Shown: positions 28,048-37,362 of the stretch, in pieces | Position numbering within the stretch: position 1 is the stretch's first letter | Layout of the letters: each line of letters starts with the position of its first letter | NCBI RefSeq assembly: GCF_900452415.1 | Contig: NZ_UGNX01000001.1 | Span: 124,001 to 188,000 of the forward strand | DNA: 64,000 nucleotides | From: Legionella cincinnatiensis | GTDB taxonomy: Bacteria; Pseudomonadota; Gammaproteobacteria; Legionellales; Legionellaceae | Direction: 5' to 3' | The notes under the pieces: generated by a model | Databases searched by the model: none | Seen by the model: only the letters and a program-made list of their open reading frames with translations | What the model was told of the DNA's origin: nothing | Program-made: the position numbers and the translations under genes

Positions 28048-29781
28048 ATGAATATAAGGAAATTATTCTTATTGAATACCTTTTGGGTATTGCTTTCTAT
28101 AGGTTCTCATCTATTTGCTGCAGAAAATGAAGAATGTGGGAAGCTTTTAGATCAAATCATTTTAAAATTTAATACAGTAAGTAGTTTAACTAACCCCGAT
28201 CTAGGTATGGCCTTCTGGAATGAGTTTTCAAAAAAGAATGGACTTCCAGTTCAATCGGTTAAACCTCTGCCAAGTGGTGCTTATCTTGTTATGATTGACT
28301 CTAAAAAAATTGAGCAATTAGCACAAATAAAAAATGCATCCAAAGAGGATTATTTCAATCATGCTATTGCTCAATTATTAAAACAAACGGATATAAAGTA
28401 TGCGGATCGAAATGCAACAGTTTGTGTGATTAAGTCCCCTGTACACACTAAGGCGCCGTTACTATTAGAGCCCAATCAATTAATTTCTCATTCATCGCAA
28501 TGGAATGAATTTAATGGTCCAGGAGGGGTCTTTCTAGAATCATCACCAGGCGCATTCAACGGTGCTTGGACAACGACATTAGGTTATGCAAACCCACCTA
28601 TTGTCTTATCCAACTTAGAGTCCATTAATTATAATCCTGATTTGGCACCTAATGTATTAACGGGATGGAGTTTTACTGACAATAGTACCGATGTTTCAGA
28701 TTCAACGGATAATCACGGAACACATGTCGCAGGAATTATTGCAGCTGCCGGATCGAGTCAGATTAATACAGGCAGTGATATTGCTGGAATGGGCCCCTTT
28801 CTGAAAATTCTACCTATTGAACCAAATTATAATTATGCTGACATAGAAACTGCTATTTATTGGGCAATGGGAAGAGACATTCCTGGTGTTCCACATAACA
28901 ATTATCCCACAAAAGTTATAAATGCCAGCTTTTATGTTAAAGGATCGACACAATGTCCAGTCTCATTGCAGGAAACCATTGATCAATTTAATAAGAGCAA
29001 TGGGGTTATTATAGTTGCAGCGGGAAATAATAATAAGTCTATAGTAGATGATATGGATGCTATCCTTTCTTGCAAAAATATAATTATTGTCGCGGCTACC
29101 CAAATCAATGGTTATAGAGCCGATTATTCGAATTATGGTCCTTTGGTGACATTAGCGGCACCAGGAGGAGAAATACCAGGATCGGATTCTTGTTACCCAG
29201 GTGGCATTTTATCAACAGTTGCTGCAAATACGGGTTGTCAAAACAGTGGATTTGCATTTATGGATGGTACAAGTTTTGCTGCTCCTCATGTTGCAGGAAT
29301 TGCAGGCTTAATTTATGCATTGAATCCGTATATTAACGCTCAAGAAGTGAAAAGTATTTTATTAGAAAGTGTGATGCCCTTTGGAAATACTGCTGATCCC
29401 GAACGTTCTTGCAAAGGAGTTAAATCTTGTGGTATTGGAATTGTTAATGCAAATAAAGCGGTGCAGCTTGCTGCTTCAGGTCGAACTGTTATCGCCGCAC
29501 CCTCACCCACTGATTTAAGATTACAAACTTCATTCGATCCTTTTAATCGATGCCCACCTAATAAGTATGTTTTAAAGGCTCAGTCTATTGCATCACCCAT
29601 TAGCAGTAAATGGGTTATTAATGATACAACAATTGCGTGTCAAGTGCTTAATGTGTATGAAAATCCAACACTGCAAGTGAACGGACAACAACTCCAAGTG
29701 ATGTATGGAAAAACTGTATTAACACTGCAAACACCTGGATTAACGTGTCAAGTTAATAATTCACATGGATTCATATGTTAA
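28048..29781 (+). CDS. Subtilisin-fold (S8) exported protein, paralog 1, catalytic Asp absent
   Basis: A 577-aa secreted protein. A signal peptide ends at VLLSIGSHLFA; an I9-like propeptide follows (QIILKFN, LPSGAYLVMID, DIKYADRN; about residues 30-125). In the S8 domain the catalytic His is at residue 223 (NHGTHVAG), the oxyanion Asn at 327 (AAGN) and the Ser at 409 (GTSFAAPHVAG). The position of the catalytic Asp, normally DTG before the PDL motif, reads LES (Leu190-Glu191-Ser192). A cysteine-containing tail of about 100 residues (FDPFNRCPPNKY to the C-terminus) is nearly identical in paralog 2. It may be a pseudoprotease or use an altered triad. Confidence 0.82.
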   Translation: MNIRKLFLLNTFWVLLSIGSHLFAAENEECGKLLDQIILKFNTVSSLTNPDLGMAFWNEFSKKNGLPVQSVKPLPSGAYLVMIDSKKIEQLAQIKNASKEDYFNHAIAQLLKQTDIKYADRNATVCVIKSPVHTKAPLLLEPNQLISHSSQWNEFNGPGGVFLESSPGAFNGAWTTTLGYANPPIVLSNLESINYNPDLAPNVLTGWSFTDNSTDVSDSTDNHGTHVAGIIAAAGSSQINTGSDIAGMGPFLKILPIEPNYNYADIETAIYWAMGRDIPGVPHNNYPTKVINASFYVKGSTQCPVSLQETIDQFNKSNGVIIVAAGNNNKSIVDDMDAILSCKNIIIVAATQINGYRADYSNYGPLVTLAAPGGEIPGSDSCYPGGILSTVAANTGCQNSGFAFMDGTSFAAPHVAGIAGLIYALNPYINAQEVKSILLESVMPFGNTADPERSCKGVKSCGIGIVNANKAVQLAASGRTVIAAPSPTDLRLQTSFDPFNRCPPNKYVLKAQSIASPISSKWVINDTTIACQVLNVYENPTLQVNGQQLQVMYGKTVLTLQTPGLTCQVNNSHGFIC

Positions 29782-29802
29782 TCATATTTAATAAGGAATA
29801 AG

Positions 29803-30558
29803 ATGAAAATCAAATATATTATATCTGTATTAATTTTGTTAATAGGGGGGATTAATTCTGCATTTGCCTTCCAACTGTTGCCTATTTATGTAAAATTAGG
29901 CCCAGATTACTTTTGGAGTCAAAGCAGTAATTATTCATTTACACGAATTCATCCTATCCCGGGAACCTTAGAGCCTTCTATTAATTCTGGTTCTCTCAAT
30001 AGCGGAAACTGGGCTGGAAATTTCGCAGTTGGATTTACACGACAAGTATCGTCTTCCTGGCAATTAAGCCCCGAGGTTTCTTATTTTCAACTAGGGAATT
30101 ATTCAAAAACCTTTGATCCATTTATGATCGGCCCTTATGAAGGTACTGATATTACTAATACGCTCCATACAAAGATGGAGGGTAATGTTGTCGCAGGTAT
30201 TCTCAATATTGAATATTTAATAAATAAAAAATACTCAGTCTATGCGGCACCTGGATTAGGCGCTGCCAATATTAGAACTAAGAATTCATTAAATTATCAA
30301 TCCAATGAGGATGATACTTATTTATTAATGAAATCTAATAAAAATCGAAGTAATTTTAGCCCCCAAGTATCTGCAGGAATAAGGTATGCAGCACTATCAA
30401 ATATTTTTATAGACTTAGGAGTAGATTATATTTGGTTAGGAAAAATTCCATTTGGTACGTTTTCAAGGGACGAGGATGATTATACTGAAACAAAAGTTTT
30501 TGCGAAAAATGCTTACCTGCTTGGACCAAAACTTAATTTTATTTTTTATTTTGGTTAA
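29803..30558 (+). CDS. Outer-membrane beta-barrel protein
   Basis: A 251-aa protein with a signal peptide (IISVLILLIGGINSAFA). Alternating hydrophobic strands (NFAVGFTRQV, WQLSPEVSYFQLG, YSVYAAPGLGAANI, FSPQVSAGIRYAAL, FIDLGVDYIWLG) and the terminal phenylalanine pattern (LNFIFYFG) fit a small OmpA/OmpW-like barrel. It lies 21 bp after paralog 1 and 66 bp before paralog 2, so the three genes may form one transcript. Its role is unknown. Confidence 0.75.
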   Translation: MKIKYIISVLILLIGGINSAFAFQLLPIYVKLGPDYFWSQSSNYSFTRIHPIPGTLEPSINSGSLNSGNWAGNFAVGFTRQVSSSWQLSPEVSYFQLGNYSKTFDPFMIGPYEGTDITNTLHTKMEGNVVAGILNIEYLINKKYSVYAAPGLGAANIRTKNSLNYQSNEDDTYLLMKSNKNRSNFSPQVSAGIRYAALSNIFIDLGVDYIWLGKIPFGTFSRDEDDYTETKVFAKNAYLLGPKLNFIFYFG

Positions 30559-30624
30559 AGAGTCAGCTTAATCAGGAGCAGGATCTTAGCAAAACTAAAT
30601 AGATGGTACTAATCAGGATAGATG

Positions 30625-32337
30625 ATGAATATAAGGAATTATTTTATACTTAGTACTTTTTGGGTACTTTCTTCTATAGGCTCTCACGTATTTGCAGCAG
30701 AAAAGCCATGTGGGAAATTTTTAGATCAAATTATTTTAAAGTTTAATACGGTAAACAGCGTAAACAAACCTGATTTAGGGATTCGCTTTTGGGATACTTT
30801 TTCAAAAGAAAGTGGACTGCCTATCCAGTCAATCAAACCTATGCCAAGCGGTGCTTATCTTCTTGTGATTGACTCTGAAAAACTTAAAAAGTTATCAACA
30901 ACAAAAAGTTTATCCGAAAATGCTTATTTCAATCAGGCGATTGCTCAATTATTAAAGCGATCTGATGTTAAATATGCTGATCGAGATTTTACATTTTGTC
31001 CTATCAGACCTTCTGACATTCATAAAAAATCATCGCTACAAACGTCAAATCTAGTATTGATTTCTCATGCTTCTCAATGGGATGAATTTAATGGTCCCGG
31101 AGGGGTCTTTTTAGAATCATCGCCGGGTGCATTAGACGGTGCTTGGGCAATAACATTAGGTCATGCTAATCCTCCTGTTGTGTTAACCAATTTTGAGGCG
31201 ATTAATTCAAATGCGGATTTAAATCCTAATTTATTATCACCTGGATGGAGTTTTGTCAAAAATAATACTGATACCTCAAATCCAAGCGAGGATCATGGAA
31301 CCCATACTGCCGGGACTATAGCTGCAACAGGTTCTGTTTCAGGTGTTGCAGGCATGGGGCCTTTTCTCAAAATATTACCAATAGAAATAAAAGTAACTAA
31401 TTCCGGCATGGTAAATGGTATCTATTGGGCAATGGGTAGAGATGTTTATGGTGTCCCACACAATAACTATCCAGCCAAAGTTATTAGCATTAGCTTACGT
31501 ACATTGGAGCCTGGAAACTGTCCAGAATCTCTCCAAGAGGCTATCAATAGTTTCTCAGATAATAATGGTATTATTATTGCTGCGGCTGCCAATGATAATA
31601 TACCTGTTAATGATATTCCTCAAATTTGTCAGAATGTTATCGTGGTTGCAGCGACACAAATCGATGGCTATAGAGCCGAATATTCAAATTATGGACCTCG
31701 CGTTACCTTAGCAGCTCCAGGAGGAGAACAATCCAATGGTGATGCATGTGAAGCTGGAGGAATTTTATCTACAGTTTCAACGAATACTGGATGTCAAAAT
31801 AGCGGTTTTTCATTTTATCAAGGCACTAGTATGGCAACCCCTCATGTTGCAGGAATTGCAGGCTTAATTTATGCATTGAACCCTAATATTAGTTCTCTGG
31901 AAGTCAAAAACATTCTCTTAGAAAGTGTGATGCCATTTGGTGGTACTTCAGATCCTGAGCGCTCTTGTAAAGGAACCAAATCGTGCGGTATTGGGATTGT
32001 TAATGCAAATAATGCCGTACAACTTGCAATATCAGGTCGCACTATTATAGCTGCGCCTTCCCCTACAGATTTAGCATTACAATCCTCCTATGATCCTTTT
32101 AATCGATGTCCTCCCAATAAATATGTGCCCACAGTACAATCTATTGCATCCCCTATTGTCAGTAAATGGATTATTAATAAGCCAACAAGAGGATGTCAAA
32201 TACTCGATGTATATGAGAATCCAACATTGCAAGTGAATGGACAACAACTTAAAGTGACGTATGGCAAAACCGTATTAACACTGCATACCCCTGGATTAAC
32301 GTGTCAAGTCAATAATTCACATGGATTTATATGTTAA
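30625..32337 (+). CDS. Subtilisin-fold (S8) exported protein, paralog 2, catalytic Asp absent
   Basis: A 570-aa homologue of the gene at 28048, similar throughout from signal peptide to C-terminus. The ATG at 30625 is chosen because it matches the paralog start; an ATG directly before it is possible. His224 is in DHGTHTAG and Ser402 in GTSMATPHVAG. The Asp site again lacks Asp: VVLTNFEAIN, with Phe190-Glu191. The oxyanion segment reads AAANDN rather than AAGN. The cysteine-rich tail ends in the same CQVNNSHGFIC as paralog 1. It probably arose by duplication with the barrel gene between. Confidence 0.82.
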   Translation: MNIRNYFILSTFWVLSSIGSHVFAAEKPCGKFLDQIILKFNTVNSVNKPDLGIRFWDTFSKESGLPIQSIKPMPSGAYLLVIDSEKLKKLSTTKSLSENAYFNQAIAQLLKRSDVKYADRDFTFCPIRPSDIHKKSSLQTSNLVLISHASQWDEFNGPGGVFLESSPGALDGAWAITLGHANPPVVLTNFEAINSNADLNPNLLSPGWSFVKNNTDTSNPSEDHGTHTAGTIAATGSVSGVAGMGPFLKILPIEIKVTNSGMVNGIYWAMGRDVYGVPHNNYPAKVISISLRTLEPGNCPESLQEAINSFSDNNGIIIAAAANDNIPVNDIPQICQNVIVVAATQIDGYRAEYSNYGPRVTLAAPGGEQSNGDACEAGGILSTVSTNTGCQNSGFSFYQGTSMATPHVAGIAGLIYALNPNISSLEVKNILLESVMPFGGTSDPERSCKGTKSCGIGIVNANNAVQLAISGRTIIAAPSPTDLALQSSYDPFNRCPPNKYVPTVQSIASPIVSKWIINKPTRGCQILDVYENPTLQVNGQQLKVTYGKTVLTLHTPGLTCQVNNSHGFIC

Positions 32338-32463
32338 TTCTTTGACTGAGAAACAAGATGGGGAGCAAGTAAGTTGTATTTGCCTTAATAATCTTGCTCT
32401 GAATCTTCTACACATCTCTAAACAAGCAATCTAGTTCTGTTCGGTGGCTTGTCCGCGAAATCC

Positions 32464-32491
32464 AGGATTCAGCGCTTAAGCGCTGAATCCT
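32464..32491. terminator. Perfect 28-bp palindrome, likely bidirectional terminator
   Basis: Arms AGGATTCAGCGCTT and AAGCGCTGAATCCT form a 14-bp stem with no spacer, 127 bp after the second subtilisin gene. There is no long T-run on either side. It could end both convergent transcripts, or be a protein-binding palindrome. Confidence 0.45.
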
Positions 32492-32591
32492 ACTTTCGGG
32501 CATAAGTGTTCACTTAAGTAAAAATTGACTATATTTTTTTGCAGGCCACTCTATTGAAACGCAATTTAAAAGAGGATTCAGTCACTATTTA

Positions 32592-32686
32592 AGGCTGTTC
32601 AGCCTGAGGAGGGGCAAAATGCCCCGTCTCGAAGGCCCTGGTATAAGGCTTAGCGATAGCGCTATGCACTTCCTCAGCCCGAACGA
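32592..32686 (+). repeat. Palindromic intergenic repeat, copy 3 (degraded)
   Basis: Shares GCACTTCCTCAGCCCGAACG and the GAGGAGG / TCTCGAAGGC blocks with the repeats at 7688-8099. The outer arms are 32594-32612 and 32669-32685; an extra small hairpin GGGGCAAAATGCCCC is at 32611-32625. Like the other copies it lies between convergent genes, here the subtilisin paralog and parB. Confidence 0.7.
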
Positions 32687-32793
32687 TCCAAAATAGAGAA
32701 TCGATGAAAATCATTTTTCGCCTAAGTGCAGTATTGAACGTGTCACTCTCGAGGCTTTTGAAGGAATGCTGCAAGATAATCTTGGGGCAGCAG

Positions 32794-33678
32794 TTAATAC
32801 ATTCCTTTAATTAACTGCTCAATAATAGTTTGCAAACTATGTTGATTGTCATAGTGAATAACTAAAGATCCTTTGCCAGCTTTTCCTGGTTTCAGCTTAA
32901 TTGCTGCTTGCAAATGTCTTGATAGATTTTTTAGTTGGTCATGATATAAAAGAGAAGGGTTTACCTCTTTGGAGTGGTGATTATCAAGATCATTTTTACC
33001 TGCTTTAATACGTTCAACTAATTTTTCTGTTTCACGAACAGACAAATTTTTAGCGACAATAAGTTGAGCGACTTGATTTTGTTGCTCTTCCTCCAAGATC
33101 AATAATGCGCGCGCATGCCCCATATCAATATCGCCATGCTCTAAAAGTTTTTTTACAGGATTGGATAGGGCCAGTAAGCGTATATAATTACTCACTGCGG
33201 TTCTGGATTTGCATAAAAGCTCAGCAACTTGCTGATGGGTTAATGAGAATTCATTAATCAAGCGTTGCATAGCACGTGCTTGATCCATAGCATTTAAATC
33301 TTCGCGCTGCAAATTCTCAACCAAAGCCATTGCCATTGCAGTTTCATCATCTACCTGTTTTAAGATTACAGGAATTTCAGTAAGGCCTGCCATTTGGCTT
33401 GCTCGCCAGCGACGCTCACCCGCAATAATTTCATAACGACCATCACTTAATTCGCGAACTAATAAGGGTTGCAGTAAACCTTGTTTTTTGATGGATTGGG
33501 CAAGTTCTTGTAAGGGGGTTTCTTCCATTTCACCGCGAGGCTGATATTTTCCGGGTTGTAAACAATCTACTGCAAGCATGAGACGTTCAGTTTGTGGTTT
33601 TTCATTCAAAAGAACATTACTGGATTGGCTTAGTAAAGCGGATAAATTACGTCCTAAACTACTACGTTTTACTGTCAT
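32794..33678 (-). CDS. parB: Chromosome partitioning protein ParB
   Basis: A 294-aa CTPase and parS-binding protein. The ParB/Sulfiredoxin-like N-domain has LLVRELSDGRYEIIAGERRW near residues 73-92 including the CTP-binding GERR; the helix-turn-helix is LTHQQVAELLCKSRTAVSNY near 150. The C-terminal dimer domain has KGSLVIHYDN. It follows parA by 10 bp. No good parS site was seen in the window. Confidence 0.95.
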   Translation of the reverse strand: MTVKRSSLGRNLSALLSQSSNVLLNEKPQTERLMLAVDCLQPGKYQPRGEMEETPLQELAQSIKKQGLLQPLLVRELSDGRYEIIAGERRWRASQMAGLTEIPVILKQVDDETAMAMALVENLQREDLNAMDQARAMQRLINEFSLTHQQVAELLCKSRTAVSNYIRLLALSNPVKKLLEHGDIDMGHARALLILEEEQQNQVAQLIVAKNLSVRETEKLVERIKAGKNDLDNHHSKEVNPSLLYHDQLKNLSRHLQAAIKLKPGKAGKGSLVIHYDNQHSLQTIIEQLIKGMY

Positions 33679-33688
33679 AAATTACCCC

Positions 33689-34459
33689 TTATCCTGCAAC
33701 AGTTTGTTTATTAATAAGCTCAGAGGCAAGTACCATATAGGCTGCTGCGCCAGGTGATGTTTTATCATAATGCAATGCAGGTAGCCCATGGCTTGGCGCT
33801 TCAGCTAAGCGGACATTACGAGGCACTACAGTTCTATAAACCTTAGTGGGAAAATGTTCCATTAATTGTTTTGATACTTCAGAACATAAGCGATTACGCG
33901 TATCGTACATAGTTCGGAGCACTCCCTCAAGCTGTAAGCGTGGATTTACCGATGCTTTAACTTGTTCAATGGTTGAAAGCAGGGCAGCCAAACCTTCTAA
34001 GGCATAATATTCGCATTGCATGGGAATAAGGACTGAATCTGCAGCAACAAAAGCATTAATAGTTAAAGTATTTAATGCTGGTGGGCAATCAATTAGAATG
34101 AAATCATAATTACTTTGAATAGGCTGCAATGCTTTGTACAAAAAAGTTTCACGATGATTTTGCTCCATGAGGCTTACTTCAGCAACAGTTAAATCACCAT
34201 TTCCAGGTATTAAGTCATAACCGCCACTTGTGGTAAGACATGCTTGATCTGCCAGACAATCATGCAGTAACACATCGTTGGTTGTATGTACTAGTTGATT
34301 TTTATCAACACCGCTCCCCATCGTTGTGTTTCCCTGGGGATCTAAATCAATTAATAATACTTGTTGTCGATTTGCTGCCAAAGAAGCAGCTAAATTAATG
34401 GCGGTAGTAGTTTTGCCTACACCGCCTTTTTGATTGGCAATGGCTATGACTTTTGCCAT
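33689..34459 (-). CDS. parA: Chromosome partitioning ATPase ParA (Soj)
   Basis: A 256-aa Walker-type ATPase. The deviant Walker A motif is KGGVGKTT near residue 11, Walker A' is VLLIDLDPQGN and Walker B is DFILIDCPPAL. There is no N-terminal DNA-binding extension, so it is the chromosomal Soj type. It is downstream of rsmG by 3 bp and upstream of parB. Confidence 0.96.
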   Translation of the reverse strand: MAKVIAIANQKGGVGKTTTAINLAASLAANRQQVLLIDLDPQGNTTMGSGVDKNQLVHTTNDVLLHDCLADQACLTTSGGYDLIPGNGDLTVAEVSLMEQNHRETFLYKALQPIQSNYDFILIDCPPALNTLTINAFVAADSVLIPMQCEYYALEGLAALLSTIEQVKASVNPRLQLEGVLRTMYDTRNRLCSEVSKQLMEHFPTKVYRTVVPRNVRLAEAPSHGLPALHYDKTSPGAAAYMVLASELINKQTVAG

Positions 34460-34462
34460 GAT

Positions 34463-35089
34463 TTATTCCTTAGTTGTGTTTTCAATAATGACGCAACAGC
34501 GTTCACCGTCAACACCTGCAACAGAATATGATTTTACTGCGCAGTTTTGTTTTATGTCATTCAATTCTATATCGGGGAAGCGCCCTTTCATTGCCAACCA
34601 GAGTCCCTCATCAGCAATTAGGTGGTGCGTCCACTGAATCATCTGTCCAAGACTACTAAACGCTCGGCTTAATACTGTATCAAAACCTGGTGTCGGGTGG
34701 TAGTTTTCGACTCTATTTTGTACTATCTCAACATTTTTTAAGTTGAGTTGCCGCTTTACTTCATTTAAAAAGCGCGTTTTTTTCCCATTAGAGTCGAGTA
34801 ATACAAAGTTTATTTCTGGCTGAGCTAACGCAAGCGGAATCCCAGGTAAGCCTGCACCAGTACCTACGTCGATAATTCGATTGCCTTTAAGCCAAGGCAA
34901 AATCGCTAAGCTATCAAGTATATGTTTACCAACCATAGTTTCAATATCACGAATTGCAGTGAGATTATAAGTTGAATTCCACTTGTCCAATAAGAATAAG
35001 TAACCTGATAATGAAGCACTTATGGCTTTTAAATCAAATGACTGTAACCCCTGTTCAAGCAGTAGTTTAATCTGTGTTTCATCCTTCAT
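34463..35089 (-). CDS. rsmG: 16S rRNA (guanine527-N7) methyltransferase RsmG
   Basis: A 208-aa enzyme modifying G527 of 16S rRNA. The SAM motif [17 protein letters not shown] lies near residue 70, with [13 protein letters not shown] before it and LSRAF near 138. It overlaps the mnmG stop by a few bases, as in most bacteria. Confidence 0.95.
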   Translation of the reverse strand: MKDETQIKLLLEQGLQSFDLKAISASLSGYLFLLDKWNSTYNLTAIRDIETMVGKHILDSLAILPWLKGNRIIDVGTGAGLPGIPLALAQPEINFVLLDSNGKKTRFLNEVKRQLNLKNVEIVQNRVENYHPTPGFDTVLSRAFSSLGQMIQWTHHLIADEGLWLAMKGRFPDIELNDIKQNCAVKSYSVAGVDGERCCVIIENTTKE

Positions 35090-36960
35090 GCGTCAATTCG
35101 CTGTTTTTTTAAGTGAACCAAAAGCAAAGAGAGTGCTGCTGGAGTCACTCCAGAGATACGTGCTGCTTGTGCTAAAGTAGTGGGTCTAATTTTTGTGAGT
35201 TTCTGGATAACTTCATTGGACAATCCGGTTACTTCACTATAATTTAACCATTCAGGCAATATCGTATTTTCCTGTTTACGCATTTTTTCTATATCTTGTT
35301 GTTGCCTTTCAATATAACCCGCGTATTTGTTTTGAATCTCTATTTGTTCACTGACTTCATATGCTAATTCAGGCAGATTCAAATCATGGAGCTTTAATAA
35401 ATGGTGGTAATTAATTTCTGGGCGCTTCAGAAATTCTACAGCCCTGGTGTCATGCTGCATCGGATTAACTAGAACATCAGAAAGTATTTCATTATGGCTC
35501 ACCCGAACCCAAGTATTGTGTAATAATGACTGAGTGGATTCTATTGCTTCGCGTTTCGTAGCAAAATGATGCCAACGAGTTTCTCCTACTACACCTAATT
35601 CCCTTCCTTTTGCAGTCAAACGCAAATCGGCATTATCTTCTCGTAAAAGTAAGCGATATTCAGCTCGGGATGTAAACATTCTATAGGGCTCTTGAGTACC
35701 GCGTGTAATTAAATCATCAATCAGTACGCCTATATAAGCTTCATCACGTCGAGGACACCAGAGTTCTTTTTCTTGCACATATAATGCAGCATTCATGCCT
35801 GCGATAATTCCTTGGGCTGCTGCTTCTTCATAACCTGTTGTACCATTAATTTGACCAGCAAAAAATAAATTTGGAATCGGTTTCGTTTGTAAAAATGAAG
35901 TAAGTCCTCGTGGATCAAAGTAATCATATTCAATGGCATAGCCTGGGCGCGTGATATGCGCATTTTCAAACCCTTTAATTGTCCGAACAAACTGGACTTG
36001 CACTTCAAAGGGAAGGCTTGTGGAAATACCATTCGGATAGATTTCTTCAGTAGTTAACCCTTCAGGCTCCACAAAAATTTGGTGGGATGGCTTGTCTGCA
36101 AAACGAACAATTTTGTCTTCAATAGAGGGACAATATCGTGGCCCAACTCCTTCAATAACTCCTGCATACATGGGCGATGTATGGAGATTGTTACGAATAA
36201 TCTCGTGAGTGGCTTCAGTAGTATGAGTGATATGACAAGGAATCTGTTGCGGATGATCACTAACATGGCTCAAATAAGAAAAGACAGGAATGGGAGTATC
36301 CCCGGGTTGTACAATCATTTGACTGTAATCTAAGGAGCGACGATCAATTCGTGGCGGTGTTCCTGTTTTTAAACGACCAACGGGCAAATCAAGATCACGC
36401 AGGCTTTTTGCTAATGCGACAGAAGGGGGATCTCCTGCACGTCCTCCGGCATATTGATTCATGCCTACATGAATTTTTCCTCCTAAAAAAGTACCCACAG
36501 TCAACACGACAGCACGAGCTCGTAAAGTAAATCCCATTTGGGTAATAACTCCGACTACTCGTTCTCCTTCAATCAATAAATCATCAACTGCCTGTTGAAA
36601 AAGGGTCAAATTTTCTTGAGTTTGTAATTGTTCTCTAATGGCTTGTCTATACAGTACTCTATCGGCTTGCGCACGTGTGGCACGTACAGCCGGCCCTTTA
36701 GAGGCGTTGAGTATGCGAAATTGAATTCCTGCTTTATCTGCGGCTTTGGCCATCGCACCATCTAAAGCATCGATTTCTTTTACTAAATGGCCTTTACCAA
36801 TGCCACCTATTGCTGGATTACACGACATTTGACCGAGTAAATCCATGTTATGAGTCAGTAATAAAGTTTGCATCCCCATGCGTGCTGCAGCAAGAGCGGC
36901 TTCTGTGCCTGCATGTCCACCACCGACTATAATGACGTCATATAATTTTTCAAGATTCAT
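35086..36960 (-). CDS. mnmG: tRNA 5-carboxymethylaminomethyluridine enzyme MnmG (GidA)
   Basis: FAD-dependent partner of MnmE in wobble-uridine modification. The 624-aa chain has the FAD motif [18 protein letters not shown] near residue 12, [16 protein letters not shown] near 47, the GGRAGDPPS region, [15 protein letters not shown] near 340 and [13 protein letters not shown]. It heads the mnmG-rsmG-parA-parB block. Confidence 0.97.
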   Translation of the reverse strand: MNLEKLYDVIIVGGGHAGTEAALAAARMGMQTLLLTHNMDLLGQMSCNPAIGGIGKGHLVKEIDALDGAMAKAADKAGIQFRILNASKGPAVRATRAQADRVLYRQAIREQLQTQENLTLFQQAVDDLLIEGERVVGVITQMGFTLRARAVVLTVGTFLGGKIHVGMNQYAGGRAGDPPSVALAKSLRDLDLPVGRLKTGTPPRIDRRSLDYSQMIVQPGDTPIPVFSYLSHVSDHPQQIPCHITHTTEATHEIIRNNLHTSPMYAGVIEGVGPRYCPSIEDKIVRFADKPSHQIFVEPEGLTTEEIYPNGISTSLPFEVQVQFVRTIKGFENAHITRPGYAIEYDYFDPRGLTSFLQTKPIPNLFFAGQINGTTGYEEAAAQGIIAGMNAALYVQEKELWCPRRDEAYIGVLIDDLITRGTQEPYRMFTSRAEYRLLLREDNADLRLTAKGRELGVVGETRWHHFATKREAIESTQSLLHNTWVRVSHNEILSDVLVNPMQHDTRAVEFLKRPEINYHHLLKLHDLNLPELAYEVSEQIEIQNKYAGYIERQQQDIEKMRKQENTILPEWLNYSEVTGLSNEVIQKLTKIRPTTLAQAARISGVTPAALSLLLVHLKKQRIDA

Positions 36961-37362
36961 TTCTGATCAATATTTGTGTAACAAAAAAAGGAATTATACA
37001 CTTTTTTGCCAATTGTCCCAATATCTAGAAAGCTCCTTCTTAATAAATTTGGTTACTTCCCACCTCATCCCATGCTGCACTCAGCATGATATGGGACGTA
37101 ACTAAATTTGTTTAAAAACAAAAAAGGAATTTTAGCGGTTAAGATGTGCCCGTTAAATTAATGGAGGTGAATTTAAAGATAGGGGAGGTATTTTATTTCC
37201 ACCCACTTACTTTAAGTGGAAATTTACATAAGAAATCATCAAGTTGACATCATTAATGAATATTTTTCATAGGGTATGAAATGTATTTAAGTTGCAGATA
37301 AGACTTAGATAATCTTTGATTGGTATACTGTTTAATGAATAAGCAATTAGAGGGATAAGCAA
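36961..37362. other. Intergenic region, 402 bp, upstream of mnmG
   Basis: Divergent promoters for mnmG and the next gene must lie here. It contains a nested inverted repeat at 37045-37109 and a hairpin CCACTTA/TAAGTGG at 37203-37219. No convincing DnaA box cluster was seen, so it is not called an origin. A TATACT near 37327 may be a -10 element for the rightward gene. Confidence 0.5.
37045..37109. repeat. Nested inverted repeat (possible cruciform)
   Basis: Outer arms AAATTTGGTTAC (37045-37056) and GTAACTAAATTT (37098-37109) match at 11 of 12 positions as inverted repeats. Inside are TCCCAT/ATGGGA and a tight hairpin ATGCTG-CACT-CAGCAT (37072-37087). It is about 90 bp upstream of mnmG. Confidence 0.6.

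Larger units (their letters stand above)
32338..32793. other. Intergenic region, 456 bp, between convergent genes
   Basis: Contains no gene. It holds a perfect 28-bp palindrome (32464-32491) and a degraded copy of the palindromic repeat (32592-32686), both listed separately. Confidence 0.6.

Noticed and set aside
31415-31711. A 98-codon frame inside the second subtilisin gene
   Set aside because: A shadow frame; the main frame is continuous and matches its paralog.
33021-33045. TGTTTCACGAACAGA resembling a parS site
   Set aside because: Only the left half matches the parS consensus and it lies within the parB coding sequence; the right half does not fit.
36961-37362. Chromosome origin next to mnmG
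   Set aside because: No cluster of DnaA boxes (TTATCCACA-like) or clear AT-rich unwinding repeats was seen, and dnaA is not in the window.
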